Shown piece by piece: positions 35,611-45,203 of a stretch of DNA of 64,000 bases (positions are counted from its first letter, which is position 1; each line of letters starts with the position of its first letter). The notes beneath the pieces are model-generated. The model saw only the letters and a program-made list of their open reading frames with translations. It was not told where the DNA came from and searched no databases. The stretch lies in the NCBI RefSeq assembly GCF_000255455.1, contig NZ_JH621246.1:112969-176968 (forward strand). The letters are read 5' to 3'. The position numbers and the translations under genes were made by a program. The stretch is from Aquimarina agarilytica ZC1. GTDB lineage: Bacteria > Bacteroidota > Bacteroidia > Flavobacteriales > Flavobacteriaceae.

Positions 35611-37722
35611 CTAATAAAGCACCGCTCTTTTATCTTCTATTTCAGCTTTTTCTTTTAATGCACTTAACAAAGCTCCTTGCGCCTTACGAGCTTCATCTTC
35701 TGCTTTTTTATTAGCCAAACCTTGATACGAAGCCAAACCTTGACCTGGAGTTTTTGAAGTCACCTTAACCACGTAGACTCCTTTATTTCCTTCAACTGGT
35801 TTTGATACTGCATTCACATCCAACGCAAATGCCGTTCCTACTACTTTCTTTTCAATACCCGCACCACTTATTGTCGAATTCTTCATAGTAATAGCAGATG
35901 CCGATTTTACCGTAGTATTAGTTGCTTTAGCAATTTCCTCTAAACTAGCACCACTAATTTTAGCTTTTAAAATTTTAGCTTTCTTCTCATTCTTTAAAAT
36001 AGGAGAAACTTTTGCCGAAGCCTCTTCAACATTCATTAAACCTGCTTTTTCGACTGCCGTTAATTTTGCGATCACATAACCACTTGGTAAATCAAAACTT
36101 TTTATAGCTCCTTTTTTAGTTTCTTTATCAAAAGCCCAACGAACTATCTGACGCTGTTTACCTATTCCTGGGATATTTTCATCAAGCTCACCCATTTTAG
36201 TAACAGGTTTAGTTGTTAAATTTTCTTCTTTTGCCGCTGCTTCAAAACCTTTTTCACGCGCATCAATTACAAACTTTGTTGACTTCGCATAAATTTCATT
36301 AATTGTTTTTTCGCTTGGCTCAATTTTTTGCGCAATAGTTGCAATTTTAACTGCCTTTTGAATATTCTTTTGATCTTCGATTTTAATCACATGAAAACCA
36401 AATTGAGTTTCAACCACACCCACATCTCCAGTCTTGTTTTCAAAAACATAATCATTAAATGCCGGCACCATACGTCCTGGTGTAAAATAACCTAAATCAC
36501 CACCTTTATCTTTATTTGATCGATCTGCAGATAAGCTAGCCGCTAACTCCTCAAACTTAGAACTCTTTTTAGAAACTACTGTCAACACACTATCCGCTAA
36601 CTTTTTTGCTTCCTCTTTAGTTCTTGTAACATCAGGTCCCGCAAACTGCAAACCTTTATAAGCAACTAATATATGACTTGCCTTTACCGAATCTGGTATT
36701 TTAGTTTCAGCAATTAATTTTGAAAGTTTTATGTAAGCTCCATCTTTATATGGCCCATACACCTTACCCAATTCTGCATCAAATAAATTTGTAGCCACAT
36801 CTGTATTTAACTTACTCTTAAACTCATATTTATCCACATACTTAATTGCTGAATTTTCATTTACAAATTCTTCAACATTTTTAGTATTAATAAAACCTAA
36901 AACTTTTTCAGTTTGCTTAGTTACATTATTAAATTCATCGGAATCATTTACCAACTTTGCTAATTCTGTAGAAATCGCTTTTTCATCTTCTAAAGTAGCT
37001 ACTTCATCAATTTTCACATATTCAATATCTGCATACGCATCCCTTTTGTATTCTGTTTTATGCGCATTAATATAAGCTAATATTTCACTTTTAGAAACCT
37101 CTACCTCTTTATCATCAACTGAAGTGTAAGGCAATTGAACATAACTAATATTAATTTTATCATTCTCCATTTTATAGGCTAACTCCCCCTCATTAATAGT
37201 AGCTCCTAATCCAGCCTTAACCATATTCAAGTAAACATTCCCTGCAACATCTTTAGCTATTTCTCCTTCATTGTTAGTCCAATTGTTATATCGAACTCTA
37301 TCAGTTTCTTTCATTTCTAAAATCAACTCTTGTAATTTTTCTAAACTAAAATTTCCATCATCATCCTTTAGTGATGGATCATTTGCATAACGTCTCGCTA
37401 ATTCTTCGTTTAAGTGCTCTCTATCAACAATAATTCCTGCATCATTAGCTCGCTGACCGGTTAATAACCCATTCACTTTTTGATTCCAAACATTACGTAC
37501 AGCTTGCATGTCTGATCCACTTCGACGCTGGTTATCGACCAAAGCCTGAAATTCAGACGTTTTAATTTCCTCTCCATTTATCTCTCCTATAGTTTTTTGA
37601 GCCTTTTGACCTCCAAATCCTCCGCTTCTAACCAAATCTCCAATGATAAATGCGAAAAGAGCCAGAGCTATAATCATTATTAGAAAAAATGATCGTTGCC
37701 TAATTTTATTTAATACTGCCAT
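35611..37722 (-). CDS. ppiD: PpiD/SurA-type peptidylprolyl isomerase, inner-membrane anchored
   Basis: 703 residues. A single N-terminal membrane helix (about 13-30, FFLIMIIALALFAFIIGDLV) anchors a long periplasmic chain: SurA_N-like helices (about 35-290), a parvulin rotamase domain (about 340-450, with ASHILVAYKG, GGDLGYFTPGRMVPAF, TQFGFHVIKI), and a second degenerate parvulin-like part. PpiD helps outer-membrane and secreted proteins fold after the Sec translocon. Last gene of the coaX-to-ppiD run, 100 bp after the CorC-like gene. Confidence 0.9.
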   Translation of the reverse strand: MAVLNKIRQRSFFLIMIIALALFAFIIGDLVRSGGFGGQKAQKTIGEINGEEIKTSEFQALVDNQRRSGSDMQAVRNVWNQKVNGLLTGQRANDAGIIVDREHLNEELARRYANDPSLKDDDGNFSLEKLQELILEMKETDRVRYNNWTNNEGEIAKDVAGNVYLNMVKAGLGATINEGELAYKMENDKINISYVQLPYTSVDDKEVEVSKSEILAYINAHKTEYKRDAYADIEYVKIDEVATLEDEKAISTELAKLVNDSDEFNNVTKQTEKVLGFINTKNVEEFVNENSAIKYVDKYEFKSKLNTDVATNLFDAELGKVYGPYKDGAYIKLSKLIAETKIPDSVKASHILVAYKGLQFAGPDVTRTKEEAKKLADSVLTVVSKKSSKFEELAASLSADRSNKDKGGDLGYFTPGRMVPAFNDYVFENKTGDVGVVETQFGFHVIKIEDQKNIQKAVKIATIAQKIEPSEKTINEIYAKSTKFVIDAREKGFEAAAKEENLTTKPVTKMGELDENIPGIGKQRQIVRWAFDKETKKGAIKSFDLPSGYVIAKLTAVEKAGLMNVEEASAKVSPILKNEKKAKILKAKISGASLEEIAKATNTTVKSASAITMKNSTISGAGIEKKVVGTAFALDVNAVSKPVEGNKGVYVVKVTSKTPGQGLASYQGLANKKAEDEARKAQGALLSALKEKAEIEDKRAVLY

Positions 37723-37822
37723 CCTTTTGGTACTTTATTTTATTCGATAAGGGGCGAAAATAAGATTTTATTACTTAAAATAAAACAGAAAGCATTTAAA
37801 AATTCAAGCGTTTTCGTAGACT

Positions 37823-39088
37823 TTAGCTTGACATCACCTTAAGCGCTGTTAGGATTATTTTATTCTCCAAGGTTTCTTTAATTGTAATTTGAAAGTGTTC
37901 TATTACAATTACTTCATTAGCCTTTGGAATTTCTTCGGTAAAGTTTACAATAAACCCTCCTAAGGTCTCATAGCTTTCAGACTCAGGAATATTCAAATTA
38001 TACACTTCATTAATATGATCAACCTCAATACGCGCCGAAAAAAGAAATTCATCTTCCGAAATTTGTTCCTCAATTAGCATTACAGAATCATGCTCATCTT
38101 CAATTTCACCAAATAATTCCTCAATAATATCCTCCACTGTTACCAAACCACTAGTACCTCCATACTCATCCACTACCACAGCAAGACTTTTACGTTTTTT
38201 AGTTAAACTATTTAACACATCCTTGATATACATGGTTTCGGGCACAAAAAATACAGGCCGTATGACTACGGATAAACTTTTAGGGCTTTTAAACAATTCA
38301 AAAGCGTGTACATAACCAATAATATCATCAATCGTATTATTGTAAACTAATATTTTAGACAAACCTGTAACTTGAATAAGCTTAGCCACCTCAGAAATGG
38401 ATTGCCTCCTGTCCACCGAAACCATTTCCGTTCTTGGCACCATCACTTCTCTCACTCTTACGCCAGAAAACTCCAATGCATTCTGAAAAATTTGAATTTC
38501 AGAATCCAATTCCTCTTCATCAGTAATTGTACCCACCTGTTGGTTTATATAATCTCCTAACTCAGTTTTTGAAAATGTTAATGACTCCTGATCCCCATCT
38601 GTTTTAAAAAAATACTTGAGCACTACATTGGAAACTCCCATAACCCCCCAAGATATTGGCGTAAACAACCAATAAAAAACATAGGCTGGAAAAGCCATAA
38701 TTTTAACTAATTTATTGGCATAAATTTGAAAAAAAACTTTTGGAAGAAATTCTGCAGTAAATAAAATAACCAACGTAGACAATAATACTTGTAAAAAAAG
38801 ACTAATACCTGAAGTTATGTCTGGAAAATTTCCTGCTATCCAACTCACCAAAAATTCTCCCATTAAAATACCATAGATCACCAACACAATATTATTCCCT
38901 ACCAACATGGAAGCAATAAATTGCGATGGTTTTTCGGTAAGCTTTCCTAAAATTTTAGAAGTAAATGTCTGTTGTTTTTTCTCAATTTCAAGATGAATTT
39001 TATTCGCCGAAACATAAGCTATTTCCATTCCTGAAAAAAAAGCTGACAACAACAAACACAATAAAATAACCCCAACTTGAAACCACAT
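37823..39088 (-). CDS. CNNM/CorC-HlyC family membrane protein with CBS domains
   Basis: 421 residues. DUF21/CNNM transmembrane region (about 1-185, four helices), a CBS pair (about 205-330, VREVMVPRTEMVSVD and VVDEYGGTSGLVTVEDIIEE) and a C-terminal CorC_HlyC domain (about 345-420). Such proteins are annotated 'hemolysin family' but relatives are implicated in Mg or Co efflux, and in Flavobacteria GldE is a relative needed for gliding. This gene is not beside gldD, so I do not call it GldE. It follows the small membrane protein gene by 6 bp. Confidence 0.88.
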   Translation of the reverse strand: MWFQVGVILLCLLLSAFFSGMEIAYVSANKIHLEIEKKQQTFTSKILGKLTEKPSQFIASMLVGNNIVLVIYGILMGEFLVSWIAGNFPDITSGISLFLQVLLSTLVILFTAEFLPKVFFQIYANKLVKIMAFPAYVFYWLFTPISWGVMGVSNVVLKYFFKTDGDQESLTFSKTELGDYINQQVGTITDEEELDSEIQIFQNALEFSGVRVREVMVPRTEMVSVDRRQSISEVAKLIQVTGLSKILVYNNTIDDIIGYVHAFELFKSPKSLSVVIRPVFFVPETMYIKDVLNSLTKKRKSLAVVVDEYGGTSGLVTVEDIIEELFGEIEDEHDSVMLIEEQISEDEFLFSARIEVDHINEVYNLNIPESESYETLGGFIVNFTEEIPKANEVIVIEHFQITIKETLENKIILTALKVMSS

Positions 39089-39094
39089 AAGTTG

Positions 39095-39283
39095 TTATTT
39101 TCTATTCTGAAACTTTTTACGAAAATGACGTTTAAAAAAGAACATCCCTATAGCTGCGACCATTAACAATATAAATGCCCAATTAATATTACCCGTTGCT
39201 TGATATTCTTTAAACACGGTATATCCAAAAAACACACCTACAAATAAATAAGCGTATTGAAAAAAAGCCTGAAGTGCTTTCAT
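39095..39283 (-). CDS. Small two-helix membrane protein
   Basis: 62 residues if it starts at MKALQAFFQYAYL (39283); the frame is open to 39340, giving 81 residues with a start 17 bp after lptC. Two hydrophobic segments (YAYLFVGVFFGYTVF and INWAFILLMVAAIGMFFF) end in a basic tail KRHFRKKFQNRK. No known domain. It sits between lptC and the CorC-like gene with only 6 bp to the latter, so it is part of the operon. Confidence 0.6.
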   Translation of the reverse strand: MKALQAFFQYAYLFVGVFFGYTVFKEYQATGNINWAFILLMVAAIGMFFFKRHFRKKFQNRK

Positions 39284-39357
39284 AAAATTTTTAATTAAAA
39301 TACTGAAGCAACATAAACCACTTCGAATAGCAAGATACAAAAAATGACCGTAGAAGA

Positions 39358-39921
39358 TTAGTCATTCAATATTTGAGTACCTACATTTATGCGCGACTTA
39401 AAGTTCGTAAAGTCTTCATTTACATCAAAACCAGCTCCCTTATTTTTAGCGCCATTCTTAAGTACTGCATTGTAATCATTATCCGTATACAACCAATGCA
39501 ATTTTTGATCCCAATACAATTGAGGCGCATTTACCCGAATACTATCTGCGGTAATTATTTTGACATTCCCAGACAAATCTACCAAATTCGTTTTCTCATA
39601 TTGTATCCCATAATCTGCCTTTACATTTGACTCTCCTCCGTTTTTATCAAATATAATTAACTCTACCCCTTTAGGAAATTCCCGATAAGGAAAATCAACA
39701 TGTGTATAATCTTTAAAAACAGGCGTTTTCATTACAGCTACTAACCTTCCGGAATCTGTATATTTGACCACAACTTCTTTTCCTACTCCCTGAGCCACTT
39801 CGGCAAAATTCACTGTATTAGTATTCCCTCCTTTTGGAGTACAACAATAAAAAAACATTGCTGTAAGCATCCCTACAGCAATGTTTTTTAAAAAATTTCT
39901 ATATGTTGTTTTAATAGCCAT
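39358..39921 (-). CDS. lptC: LPS export protein LptC
   Basis: 187 residues. N-terminal membrane anchor with a Cys pair (MFFYCCTPKGG) that looks like a lipobox, then a LptC/OstA-type beta-jellyroll (about 45-185; DYTHVDFPYREFPKGVELI, SGNVKIITADSIRVNAPQLYWD). In Bacteroidetes LptC links LptBFG to the periplasmic bridge for lipopolysaccharide export. It lies 11 bp after the TPR gene in the coaX operon. Confidence 0.88.
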   Translation of the reverse strand: MAIKTTYRNFLKNIAVGMLTAMFFYCCTPKGGNTNTVNFAEVAQGVGKEVVVKYTDSGRLVAVMKTPVFKDYTHVDFPYREFPKGVELIIFDKNGGESNVKADYGIQYEKTNLVDLSGNVKIITADSIRVNAPQLYWDQKLHWLYTDNDYNAVLKNGAKNKGAGFDVNEDFTNFKSRINVGTQILND

Positions 39922-39932
39922 TTAGCTACAAA

Positions 39933-41306
39933 TTATAAATTTGGCACTTTAACCGACTCTCCTATCCAACATCCAATTTTAATTGTTTTTCCTTGCATTC
40001 CTTTTGTAAACACATCAGATTTAGAAGGTGCACTAGCCATATAACTTGCTACCGTTTTTTTAGCTCTTGAAGCCACAGAAGGATCCACCCTTGCTGCTTT
40101 ATTAGCATAATTAGCAGCTAACCAATATACCGCACGCTTACTAAACTCATCCGTACCACAATTATTTGCACTTTTACCAATCATACTAGCAATTTGCAAA
40201 TACGCCCCTCCTAATGAAGGCTTATATTCCAATGCCTTTCTAAAATACGTTCGTGCTTTTCCATAACTCCCCTTTTTCTTTTCGGCCAAAGCAATTTCTA
40301 CATAAGCTTCTGCTTTTCTACTTGGGTTATCCTCACGCTCAATAGCTTCTTCATAATATTTACGTGCAGCGGCCACATCACCTCTTTGCTCTGCTAACTT
40401 ACCTAAATACTTAGCAGTTACTGCCGAAGGCTCTAGCTTATGCTGTTGCTCCACCAATTTTAAAAATAATGGATCTGTCGTACATTCTTTTTTATACATA
40501 CGTCTAGCAGATTGCTTTACCCACTTGACATCTCCTTTTTTAGCCTCAAACTCCTGTGTAAATAGTGGAATTAAATAAGGACAATCGGCCAACTTACCTA
40601 ATTTTTTGTCAACAGATGCTTTTACTTGACTATATACTTTTAAGTTCTTTTCTGCCTTAGCTAAAGCTTTTTTCTCTTTACTCAACAAATCAACTCCAGA
40701 TTCTTCCTTTGCAGTATATTTTGCAATTTTAGCAGCCATCTTACTTTCTTCAACTTCAATTTTATCTGTTAAATCATCATAAGTAGAAAAAACCTCACCT
40801 ATTTCCTTTTTCCCCTCAGACTGTAAACTTAATAATAAAGAAAAATAAGTGTAAATTTTCTTAGGTCCCTTAAAGTTCTCCTTATCCTTAGTGTAAGCAT
40901 CTTTAAACATTTCAAATTGCTCCTCCTTTGTACCCATTTTATTTTCGTACTTCAACAAAGCAATATCAGAAATCATATCACCCTCTTGTGTTTTAGATGC
41001 AAAGTGCTGCTTACGCTCTTTGAACAACGCAACTAATTCATTAACCACCGCTGCTTTACCACCTTCTGGAGCTTTTTTAAGCTTATCGCGAAGTATTTTT
41101 TCGCTATACTGAAACGTTGCCAAACTATATGTTGGACAATCCTTACGTACTTTGTCTAAATAAGGAGCTGCTTCTGCATAGTTTTTTACCTTAGCACTCT
41201 CTATCCCCAAAGAGGCATTTTTTTTACACTCGTCTGACACCTGAGCGCTTAAAGAATAAGTCGTTACTAAAAAAGTACCAATAGCTATTTTAAGTAATGA
41301 TTTCAT
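39933..41306 (-). CDS. Exported tetratricopeptide-repeat protein
   Basis: 457 residues with an N-terminal signal peptide ending LSAQ (about residue 22). Several TPR-like helix pairs are visible, best at about 330-400 (DVAAARKYYEEAIEREDNP, GKARTYFRKALEYKPSLGGA). The middle is a charged, probably coiled region. Function unknown; co-location with lptC and an outer-membrane barrel suggests envelope assembly. Confidence 0.82.
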   Translation of the reverse strand: MKSLLKIAIGTFLVTTYSLSAQVSDECKKNASLGIESAKVKNYAEAAPYLDKVRKDCPTYSLATFQYSEKILRDKLKKAPEGGKAAVVNELVALFKERKQHFASKTQEGDMISDIALLKYENKMGTKEEQFEMFKDAYTKDKENFKGPKKIYTYFSLLLSLQSEGKKEIGEVFSTYDDLTDKIEVEESKMAAKIAKYTAKEESGVDLLSKEKKALAKAEKNLKVYSQVKASVDKKLGKLADCPYLIPLFTQEFEAKKGDVKWVKQSARRMYKKECTTDPLFLKLVEQQHKLEPSAVTAKYLGKLAEQRGDVAAARKYYEEAIEREDNPSRKAEAYVEIALAEKKKGSYGKARTYFRKALEYKPSLGGAYLQIASMIGKSANNCGTDEFSKRAVYWLAANYANKAARVDPSVASRAKKTVASYMASAPSKSDVFTKGMQGKTIKIGCWIGESVKVPNL

Positions 41307-41320
41307 AGTTAATTGTTGTA

Positions 41321-42562
41321 TTAATTAAATTTTCTTTTCCTAAACCATTTATCACTTAATGATAAACCTACTGAAAAATTGATAAAGTTTTCTTTTACTA
41401 ATCCTGCAGTTGTTGTTCCTCTAGAACCAAGCTCTACACCTAAATCCAAAGAGGAGTATCCTTGGGATACTGGCAATGAAACACCAAAAGATGTGCCAAA
41501 CTCGTTAACATCCTCTCCTTGTAACACTAAGCCTATTCTTTCATAACGCATTCCAACCCGGTAAGTCATTCGTTTAAAATAACTTGTTAATGAATTATAT
41601 TTTGGAATGATAAACCCTCCAACTTTAACCCCATATGCCTTTGCATAATTAACTCGATCTCTATTCTGAACTCGATCTTGATAATCATTATTATTTTCCA
41701 AATACGCCTCTCCTCCAACAAACCATTTACTCTTTTTTATAACACCCGCACCAAGCGTCAACCTACTTGGCAAGCTAAACGATCTGTCTGCAATATCTAA
41801 AATTTCATTTTCTGACGCTATTACAACACCAGTTGTTGTAGTGGCTACAGCAGAAATTTGTTGTATATTTTCCGATTTAATAGTTCCTGATTTACTATAC
41901 ACTACAGACGCCCTAACCAAAGTTTCTTCATCAAGATCTAAATCATATACACCCGAAAAAGTATAACTAAAACCTCCCACATCTGTTTGCGTTGTCACTC
42001 TTGTATCATTCTGCGTATCCGGAAATTGAGTTACCACATTTTCTAAACGCCCGAAATTATACTGAAATTCAGCTCCTAACTTTAAACCTTTGTACAGTTT
42101 TGCTCCAGCTCCAAAATACACTCTATTTACATTTCCTGATCCAGTATTACTTTCCTCAAAACCTGCATTATTAACACCTTTAAAAGAAAAACCTACGGAT
42201 CGATAAGGCAATAACCCAAAACCAAATCCAAACTTACCTGCTGGTATACTTATCGTTAAATAATCCAATGTTGTCGCTTTTCCGGTACTTTCACCCCCTT
42301 GCTCTTTAAATCTCGTTGAACTGTAAGTCCCTCCCACACCTAATGCAGTCGTTTTTAAATCTCCATAAAGTGCTGGATTTTGAATATTTGGAGTAAATGG
42401 ATTTGAATACAAGGACAAACCACCCATACTCTTATTTGCAATAGATCCTCTAAAATTTTGCAAACCCAATCCATGGATTGAATACGGTGACGATGAAGAT
42501 TCCTGTGCATATGCCATACCTGCCACCAAAAGCAACACACTTATTATTATTTTTTTTATCAT
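41321..42562 (-). CDS. Outer-membrane beta-barrel protein (FadL/OmpP1-like)
   Basis: 413 residues. Signal peptide MIKKIIISVLLLVAGMAYAQ, then alternating strands with many Gly and aromatic residues (YSIHGLGLQNF, GKFGFGFGLLPYRSVGFSF), typical of FadL-like or PorV-like porins. No Cys-rich or enzymatic motif. It overlaps coaX by 4 bp and is followed 14 bp later by the TPR gene. Substrate unknown. Confidence 0.8.
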   Translation of the reverse strand: MIKKIIISVLLLVAGMAYAQESSSSPYSIHGLGLQNFRGSIANKSMGGLSLYSNPFTPNIQNPALYGDLKTTALGVGGTYSSTRFKEQGGESTGKATTLDYLTISIPAGKFGFGFGLLPYRSVGFSFKGVNNAGFEESNTGSGNVNRVYFGAGAKLYKGLKLGAEFQYNFGRLENVVTQFPDTQNDTRVTTQTDVGGFSYTFSGVYDLDLDEETLVRASVVYSKSGTIKSENIQQISAVATTTTGVVIASENEILDIADRSFSLPSRLTLGAGVIKKSKWFVGGEAYLENNNDYQDRVQNRDRVNYAKAYGVKVGGFIIPKYNSLTSYFKRMTYRVGMRYERIGLVLQGEDVNEFGTSFGVSLPVSQGYSSLDLGVELGSRGTTTAGLVKENFINFSVGLSLSDKWFRKRKFN

Positions 42563-43290
42563 TTACTGGTATTGAAATCGAGTATAAAATTTAACCCTTT
42601 AAACAAAAAATTTGGGTCGACAAATATGCTACTTTTTAATCGTTTAGACAAGAAATTAGCGTCTCCACCCGTCAAAATAACGACTAACGAACCAAAGGTG
42701 TTGCTAAATTGCTCAATTATACCGTTTATTTCACTAACAAAACCATTAAAAACTCCTGCATGAATTGCATTTTCTGTACTATCTCCAATCAAACCATCAT
42801 ACGCTATAGCTTCCAACTTAGGTAAATTAGCGGTATGATCATTCAAACTTTTGTAACGCAATTGCAAGCCTGGACTTATCCCCCCACCTTTGTACGCCCC
42901 TTTTTCATCTAAAAAATCATAGGTTACACAAGTTCCAGCATCTATAATTAAACAATTTTTATTGGAATACAATTTACTTGCTCCCGCCACCAACGCCAAA
43001 CGATCCACACCTAAAGTTTTCGGCGTGCTATATAAATTTACAAACGGCATTTGTGTATTGCAATCCAAAACCAGTAATTGCTCATTGTTTAGTACTTTTT
43101 CAATAGCACTTTTGTCCAGAGCAGAAACCGACGAAAGAATAATTTTAGTAATTTTTGGATAATGAGATTTAATTTCTAAAAAAACTTCAAAAAATCCAGC
43201 ATATTCTACCTGTTGTTTACTTCTTACAATACCCCCCTCAAAAACAGCTAGTTTCACCAAAGAATTCCCTGCATCAATAACTAAATTCAT
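42559..43290 (-). CDS. coaX: Type III pantothenate kinase
   Basis: 243 residues from ATG 43290, phosphorylating pantothenate in coenzyme A synthesis. Phosphate motif LVIDAGNSLVKLAVFEGG at the very N terminus, GVDRLALVAGA with the catalytic Asp, and IDAGTCVTYDFLD with GGGISPGL are all there. The frame is open further upstream to 43389, into the tRNA-Phe promoter, so the ATG giving the normal N terminus is chosen. A minus-strand -7 element (TATTTTTG, 43319-43312) 21 nt upstream supports this. First gene of the run to ppiD. Confidence 0.94.
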   Translation of the reverse strand: MNLVIDAGNSLVKLAVFEGGIVRSKQQVEYAGFFEVFLEIKSHYPKITKIILSSVSALDKSAIEKVLNNEQLLVLDCNTQMPFVNLYSTPKTLGVDRLALVAGASKLYSNKNCLIIDAGTCVTYDFLDEKGAYKGGGISPGLQLRYKSLNDHTANLPKLEAIAYDGLIGDSTENAIHAGVFNGFVSEINGIIEQFSNTFGSLVVILTGGDANFLSKRLKSSIFVDPNFLFKGLNFILDFNTSK

Positions 43291-43311
43291 CCCTAATTTT
43301 GTTTTATTTTC

Positions 43312-43319
43312 CAAAAATA
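43312..43319 (-). promoter_or_regulatory. Candidate -7 element for the coaX operon
   Basis: TATTTTTG on the minus strand, 21 nt before the coaX ATG, arranged back-to-back with the tRNA-Phe promoter. Confidence 0.45.
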
Positions 43320-43342
43320 TGAAAGTTTTTTTACGAAAGTTG

Positions 43343-43380
43343 TTGCATAACCCAAAAAAGGTTCTATATTTGCACCCGCT
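43343..43380 (+). promoter_or_regulatory. tRNA-Phe promoter with GC-rich start region
   Basis: TTG (43343-43345), 19-nt spacer, TATATTTG (43365-43372), followed by CACCCGCT at the predicted start of transcription. A textbook Bacteroidetes sigma-A promoter. The 15 nt TATATTTGCACCCGC recur exactly at the tRNA-Val unit. Confidence 0.85.
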
Positions 43381-43400
43381 TAGTAACATAAGCGAAATTG

Positions 43401-43473
43401 GGTGCCTTAGCTCAGTTGGTAGAGCAAAGGACTGAAAATCCTTGTGTCCCTGGTTCGATTCCTGGAGGCACCA
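43401..43473 (+). tRNA. tRNA-Phe (GAA)
   Basis: 73-nt cloverleaf: acceptor GGTGCCT/AGGCACC, D arm GCTC..GAGC, anticodon stem AAGGA/TCCTT with loop CTGAAAA (anticodon GAA at 43434-43436), T arm CCTGG-TTCGATT-CCTGG with a central T-T mismatch, discriminator A. The CCA end is not encoded. Confidence 0.97.
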
Positions 43474-43479
43474 CCTTTA

Positions 43480-43508
43480 AAACCTCACTATTTATAGTGA
43501 GGTTTTTT
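43480..43508. terminator. Terminator after tRNA-Phe
   Basis: AACCTCACTA pairs with TAGTGAGGTT around TTTA, followed by TTTT. It may also serve the convergent peptidase gene. Confidence 0.87.
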
Positions 43509-43541
43509 GTTTTACACCCCTACAACCAAAGTCCCGAAATA

Positions 43542-44990
43542 TTAGTTATAATGGCGCTCAAGAAACCGCAACCCGTTAGTAGACATTATTCTTTCAACCA
43601 CCTCATTCGCATCAATATTATTTGAAGGCATCTTAAATTTATTTTCTTTAAGATAATTATAAGCATGACGTTCTAAAAAATCCGCTAAAAAAGGCAATTC
43701 TTCCGCAGTCCAAAAAGAATTTAAAGGATCAATAATCCCATCAAAATCAGTTCCCAAAACCAAGCAATCCCAAATAAACAAGCCTTCATTATCTAAAACC
43801 TCTGCCACATGTTGTATTTGCCTCCACATCAACTCTGAACGATAATGCATAATTTTGGAACGTTTTACAGAATGCTTTACATTTTTAAGTGTTTTATCAC
43901 TAGCCACCCTACGCTCATCTAACTGAAATCCAAAAATCCCTTTACTTTTAGCAACTTTTATAATTTCATCATTAAAAAAATTAACATCTACCGCTTTTAA
44001 AGTATCCGCCACTTTTGAACCTCCCGAAACTTGATTATCCATAGCCAACAAACCATTTGCCGCTCCATGACTTACTATTATTGGAACATCCTTATACTCC
44101 GGATTAGTTTCCAACATATGATAATATTCCTTTCGAGATGCTACGCTCATATGTTTTACATCAACCAGAATTCGTTTTCCATTTTTATCACTCAACAATT
44201 CACTAACCACTTTTCTTCCCAAATCAGTAAACCCCAAATTCATACCATCTGATTGATCCACCTTACTTTTCACCAACTTAGTAAAGCTCTCTGCATGGCC
44301 ACATAAATAATTCCAAAAATGATGTGCTACCGACACAAAAAATGGAGGCGTATCCCAGGATTTAATTTTCTGAAGATTCCCTAAAAATTGCACTTCCGTT
44401 GGTGGTTTGCTAATATTCGAATTCAAAACATGCAACCCCTCTATAGACATGAGCACACCTATTGTAGTCACCTGCTCATCATCCGAAGCATTTAGTTCCT
44501 CTATCTCCTTATAATTCCTTACTAATTGATACCTAAACTTCCCTTCGGGCAACTTAACCACTTTCCCATTCAATTGCTTATAAAAATCATACTCCATTTC
44601 AAGATCCTTAAAATAATCTTGAAGTCCCTGAATATGATCTACACGTTTTTTACCTACACCTGTAGCAAAATTAGCTGCTATATCTTTTAAAAATTCACTT
44701 TTAAGCTTATTTACAAAAAACCATTTTTCAATTGGATACAAGGACACACATGCCACCCCCACACCTCCCCGGGCAAGACTAGTGAAATTTGATTGCGAAA
44801 ACTTGGTTAAATTAATCACATAATTAACCAACTTATCAAAAACGGAAGGAGGATTATACTTCCAAATACTACTCGATCTATGTCTTCGACCATGATTAAT
44901 TCCAATTTTCTTATAATTAAAACTTTTCCCAAAAGGCTTCATTGCAGCATGACAATGAAAATCAACGTAATTATTAGTTCTATCTCTCAT
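43542..44990 (-). CDS. Membrane-dipeptidase-like (M19 family) metallohydrolase
   Basis: 482 residues, amidohydrolase TIM-barrel of the renal-dipeptidase (M19) type. Metal and active-site segments seen in order: VDFHCHAAMKPF (His-x-His), LMSIEGLHVL (bridging Glu), ILVDVKHMS and PIIVSHGAANG (His ligands), and LGTDFDGI (Asp). Longer than most M19 enzymes (about 350-400), the extra length being in the N-terminal 150 residues. No signal peptide, so probably cytoplasmic. May hydrolyse a dipeptide or another amide. Stands alone, convergent with tRNA-Phe. Confidence 0.78.
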   Translation of the reverse strand: MRDRTNNYVDFHCHAAMKPFGKSFNYKKIGINHGRRHRSSSIWKYNPPSVFDKLVNYVINLTKFSQSNFTSLARGGVGVACVSLYPIEKWFFVNKLKSEFLKDIAANFATGVGKKRVDHIQGLQDYFKDLEMEYDFYKQLNGKVVKLPEGKFRYQLVRNYKEIEELNASDDEQVTTIGVLMSIEGLHVLNSNISKPPTEVQFLGNLQKIKSWDTPPFFVSVAHHFWNYLCGHAESFTKLVKSKVDQSDGMNLGFTDLGRKVVSELLSDKNGKRILVDVKHMSVASRKEYYHMLETNPEYKDVPIIVSHGAANGLLAMDNQVSGGSKVADTLKAVDVNFFNDEIIKVAKSKGIFGFQLDERRVASDKTLKNVKHSVKRSKIMHYRSELMWRQIQHVAEVLDNEGLFIWDCLVLGTDFDGIIDPLNSFWTAEELPFLADFLERHAYNYLKENKFKMPSNNIDANEVVERIMSTNGLRFLERHYN

Positions 44991-45144
44991 TATTCTAAAT
45001 TATATAGTTAAAAAAATTTAGCACAATTCATGATTAGAAATGAGGACAATGAAGTTTTCGCAAAAAACTATATTATTTTACAGGCATTTACTTACTACAA
45101 TATAACAATAATTAACCACTTAATTCACAGTATATAACAAAACA

Positions 45145-45186
45145 AAAACACTCTATAATGAAGCACAATTCACTATAGAGTGTTTT
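45145..45186 (-). terminator. Terminator after the HYR-domain lipoprotein
   Basis: AAAAACACTCTATA pairs with TATAGAGTGTTTTT around a 16-nt loop; on the minus strand it ends in a T-run. Confidence 0.82.
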
Positions 45187-45203
45187 TAAAACTACTATTT
45201 TTT

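Noticed and set aside
37823-39088. Gliding protein GldE
   Set aside because: The domain layout is similar, but gldD is not adjacent and the operon context (lptC, ppiD) is different; general CorC/HlyC name kept.
43398-43625. A 75-codon frame reading MGALAQLVEQRTENPCVPG across tRNA-Phe
   Set aside because: It is the well-known false ORF made by translating through a tRNA gene; the cloverleaf and promoter explain the sequence fully.
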